Positions 14,827 through 15,979 of a stretch of 15,979 bases of DNA are shown one piece after another. Under the pieces are notes generated by a model. The model did not search any database, was not told the DNA's origin, and saw nothing but the letters and a program-made list of their open reading frames with translations. The stretch is from Zoogloeaceae bacterium. GTDB taxonomy: Bacteria; Pseudomonadota; Gammaproteobacteria; Burkholderiales; Rhodocyclaceae. The stretch covers positions 1 through 15,979 of the forward strand of contig JAIRZG010000178.1 of NCBI GenBank assembly GCA_031267345.1. The letters are read 5' to 3'. The position numbers and the translations under genes are program-made. The stretch's first letter is position 1; each line of letters starts with the position of its first letter.

Positions 14827-14906
14827 CCCTTGCGGGCGGCAATGCGCGCCTTCGGCGCGGGGGCGTTTCGGGATGAACCGTGATCTCGCCGCGTCGTTGC
14901 GCGGAA
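14823..14906 (+). repeat. Dispersed structured repeat, copy B, at the 3' end of clpA
   Basis: Starting at the ATAG of the clpA stop, this segment aligns along its whole length with the minus-strand segment at the end of lptG (3840-3925), in the same orientation relative to the gene. The end block cgccgcgtcgttgcgcggaa (14887-14906) is identical over 20 nt. Two stems are present: CGCGCC-TTC-GGCGCG and CCGCG-TCGTTG-CGCGG. The second half also takes part in the clpA terminator (14885-14933). Confidence 0.75.
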
Positions 14907-14933
14907 ATGAGAACGCGGCGCGGCGGGGTTTTT
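14885..14933 (+). terminator. Intrinsic terminator downstream of clpA
   Basis: CTCGCCGCGTCG (14885-14896) can pair with CGGCGCGGCGGG (14916-14927) as a 12-bp RNA stem with two G-U pairs and a 19-nt loop. One G and five T follow (14928-14933). The left arm lies in the dispersed repeat and the right arm outside it, so the repeat copy appears to form part of the terminator here. Confidence 0.55.
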
Positions 14934-14950
14934 CCGGGCGCCCTGTGCGT

Positions 14951-14987
14951 GGGAGGTCAGGGATGGACAGAGTTTCCCTCCCCTTTT
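14951..14987 (+). terminator. Terminator-like hairpin upstream of the IS4-type transposase
   Basis: GGGAGG (14951-14956) can pair with CCTCCC (14977-14982), followed by CCTTTTT. The loop is about 20 nt. Many insertion sequences carry such structures near their ends to block read-through transcription. Whether this belongs to the element or to the host 3' region is not clear, because I could not find the element's terminal inverted repeat. Confidence 0.35.
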
Positions 14988-14996
14988 TCACTCCCT

Positions 14997-15036
14997 CTCC
15001 CACAAGGGCTAAACTTGAGCCACAAGTGAGTGGGAG
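14997..15036 (+). promoter_or_regulatory. Hairpin that may cover the transposase ribosome-binding site
   Basis: CTCCCAC (14997-15003) is complementary to GTGGGAG (15030-15036), with an inner GGCT/AGCC pairing (15007-15010 with 15018-15021). The right arm includes GGGAG of the purine-rich stretch before the transposase ATG at 15049. Several IS elements, IS10 and IS50 among them, hide the transposase start in read-through transcripts in this way. A second purine-rich GAGGAG (15041-15046) stays outside the stem. Confidence 0.35.
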
Positions 15037-15048
15037 GATAGAGGAGAG

Positions 15049-15835
15049 ATGGAAAACACAAACAATATAGCTGCGGAGTTTGGCGGGATCAGATTTGGCG
15101 ACAAGAGATTGGATGGACGTTTTGCACAGACGGTGGAAGAACTCGGAAAACACGCCAAAGGCAATGTTCTGAGCGCAACGGGAGGGCGCAACAACGCCCG
15201 GGGATTCTACCGTCTGCTTGAAAACGACAGGTTTTCACTTGAAAAACTCCGGTCTTGCGTTCAAGAAACGAGCGGGGAGACTTTCCGGAAAGGTGCTGCT
15301 GATTCAGAATACGAGCGACCTCAATCTTGACGGACACAAGAAAACAGAGGGGCTTGGGTTTCGTAGCGAACATAGTTTCGGCATAAAAATCCACGGTTGC
15401 ATCGCGGTAAGTCCCGACGGCGTGCCGCTCGGGTTGCTCACGCAGAAATATGAAACTCGCGCCGCACGAAAAGACAGCCGAACGAAAGAGGAACTGAAAA
15501 GGCGTCCCCTGGAGGAGAAAGAGCGTTACCGTTGGCTTGAAACCCTGCGGAAGTCTTTGGATTCGCTGCCGCCCGAGGCCGAACCGATAACGGTTTACGA
15601 GCGCGAGGGTGATTTTTACGAACGGTACGCCCAAGCCCAAAATCCCGGCGCTGATTTTGTAATCCGAGTGATTCATGACCGCAAGTCCAACCCGGACGAG
15701 AAAACGGTCACGCCGCTGCGCCTGACGGAACCGATAGGCACCGCAAGCGTCACGATACCGCGTGATTCCCGCGGGAACAAGAAAGCGCGCGAGGTCGATA
15801 TGGAAGTCGCCTACACGCGCGTCACCCTTAGATAA
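15049..15835 (+). pseudogene. IS4-family (Tn5/IS50-like) transposase, frameshifted and 3'-truncated
   Basis: The first frame (from ATG 15049) gives AAEFGGIRFGDKRLDGRFAQ and GGRNNARGFYRLLENDRFS, the N-terminal DNA-binding domain of Tn5-like transposases. Homology continues in another frame as GKVLLIQNTSDLNLDGHKKTEGLGF, DGVPLGLLTQKYE, EEKERYRWLETLR and VYEREGDFYERYA, up to MEVAYTRVTLR, where it stops (TAA 15833-15835). Removing one G from GGGG (15274-15277) would join the frames as QETSGRLSGKVLL. Where Tn5 has EDTT the copy has QNTS, and where Tn5 has CDREAD it has YEREGD, so both visible catalytic Asp positions are changed. The C-terminal YREK region with the third catalytic residue is missing. 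This is a dead copy. Left terminal repeats were not found. Confidence 0.85.
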
Positions 15836-15844
15836 TTTTAACTT

Positions 15845-15979
15845 AACATTGCGCATATCCAGCTTGCGCAGGATGGCCTTGATTTTTGACTCCATCCGCT
15901 CAATGGGATTCAGGTCAGGGCTGTAGGGCGGCAAGAACATGGGCGTGGCTCCGGCTGCTTTGATCGCTTCGAGTACGCC
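15845..15979 (-). mobile_element. IS630-family transposase, C-terminal fragment, cut at the window edge
   Basis: On the minus strand the frame entering from the window edge reads GVLEAIKAAGATPMFLPP, then YSPDLNPIERMESKIKAILR. YSPDLNPIE is the hallmark of the IS630/Tc1-mariner DDE domain and holds the catalytic Glu. About 20 residues after this motif the family similarity ends and the frame continues into sequence antisense to the IS4-type transposase, so the normal C-terminus and IS end are missing or displaced. The rest of the gene would lie to the right of the window. The exact junction is between about 15833 and 15855. Confidence 0.8.

Noticed and set aside
12520..15153. Minus-strand open frame of 877 codons opposite clpA
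   Set aside because: clpA on the plus strand is unmistakable; the long opposite frame follows from codon bias in a GC-rich gene.
15089..15940. Minus-strand 283-codon frame as a single protein
   Set aside because: Only its first ~30 residues match IS630 transposase; the rest is antisense to the IS4-type transposase.
1..15979. CRISPR array, tRNA/rRNA genes, toxin-antitoxin or defence genes
   Set aside because: No regularly spaced repeats, no cloverleaf or rRNA sequence, and no unassigned gene pairs with such features were seen.

Overview
The window is a GC-rich chromosomal segment, almost entirely coding, from a Gram-negative proteobacterium. It is most likely a betaproteobacterium: PanC carries the FVNRLQF variant, the cold-shock protein has DLFAHFS, LptF begins MIFERAARREF, and a hopanoid/squalene-pathway HpnC is present. 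Genus cannot be fixed by reading alone. Most of the window is conserved housekeeping content. I do not see a complete undescribed system; the less ordinary signals are non-coding repeats and a decayed mobile-element junction.

Layout. (1) 1-642: 3' part of guaA (GMP synthase), followed by a hairpin and an intrinsic terminator. (2) 643-901: non-coding, with a spaced direct repeat. (3) 902-3715, minus strand: tldD, then a small three-helix membrane protein overlapping it by 4 nt, then hpnC. (4) 3716-3922: a structured dispersed repeat. (5) 3923-6144, minus strand: lptF-lptG with an ATGA overlap, the inner-membrane pair of the LPS export machine. (6) A divergent intergenic region with a good sigma70-type promoter drives pepA-holC-orf144 (6250-8623), all with ATGA overlaps. 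(7) 8572-8726: a large imperfect inverted repeat. (8) 8760-10892: panB-panC-panD, three pantothenate-pathway genes, with a near-consensus promoter in front of panD. (9) dnaQ (10974-11729) converges on a cold-shock gene (11776-11979, minus) across a shared hairpin terminator. (10) clpS-clpA (12248-14826) diverges from the cold-shock gene. ClpS delivers N-degron substrates to the ClpA unfoldase. (11) 14823-14933: a second copy of the repeat, merging into a terminator. (12) 15049-15979: a decayed IS4/Tn5-type transposase butted against the 3' fragment of an IS630-type transposase on the opposite strand.

The best second-look items are: the ~85-bp stem-loop repeat placed exactly at the TAG stop codons of lptG and clpA; the inverted repeat between orf144 and panB; the apparent lack of a leader or Shine-Dalgarno on clpS; a C8 tract inside dnaQ between its catalytic and alpha-binding parts; and the IS4 copy that has lost both visible catalytic aspartates, its frame and its 3' end.
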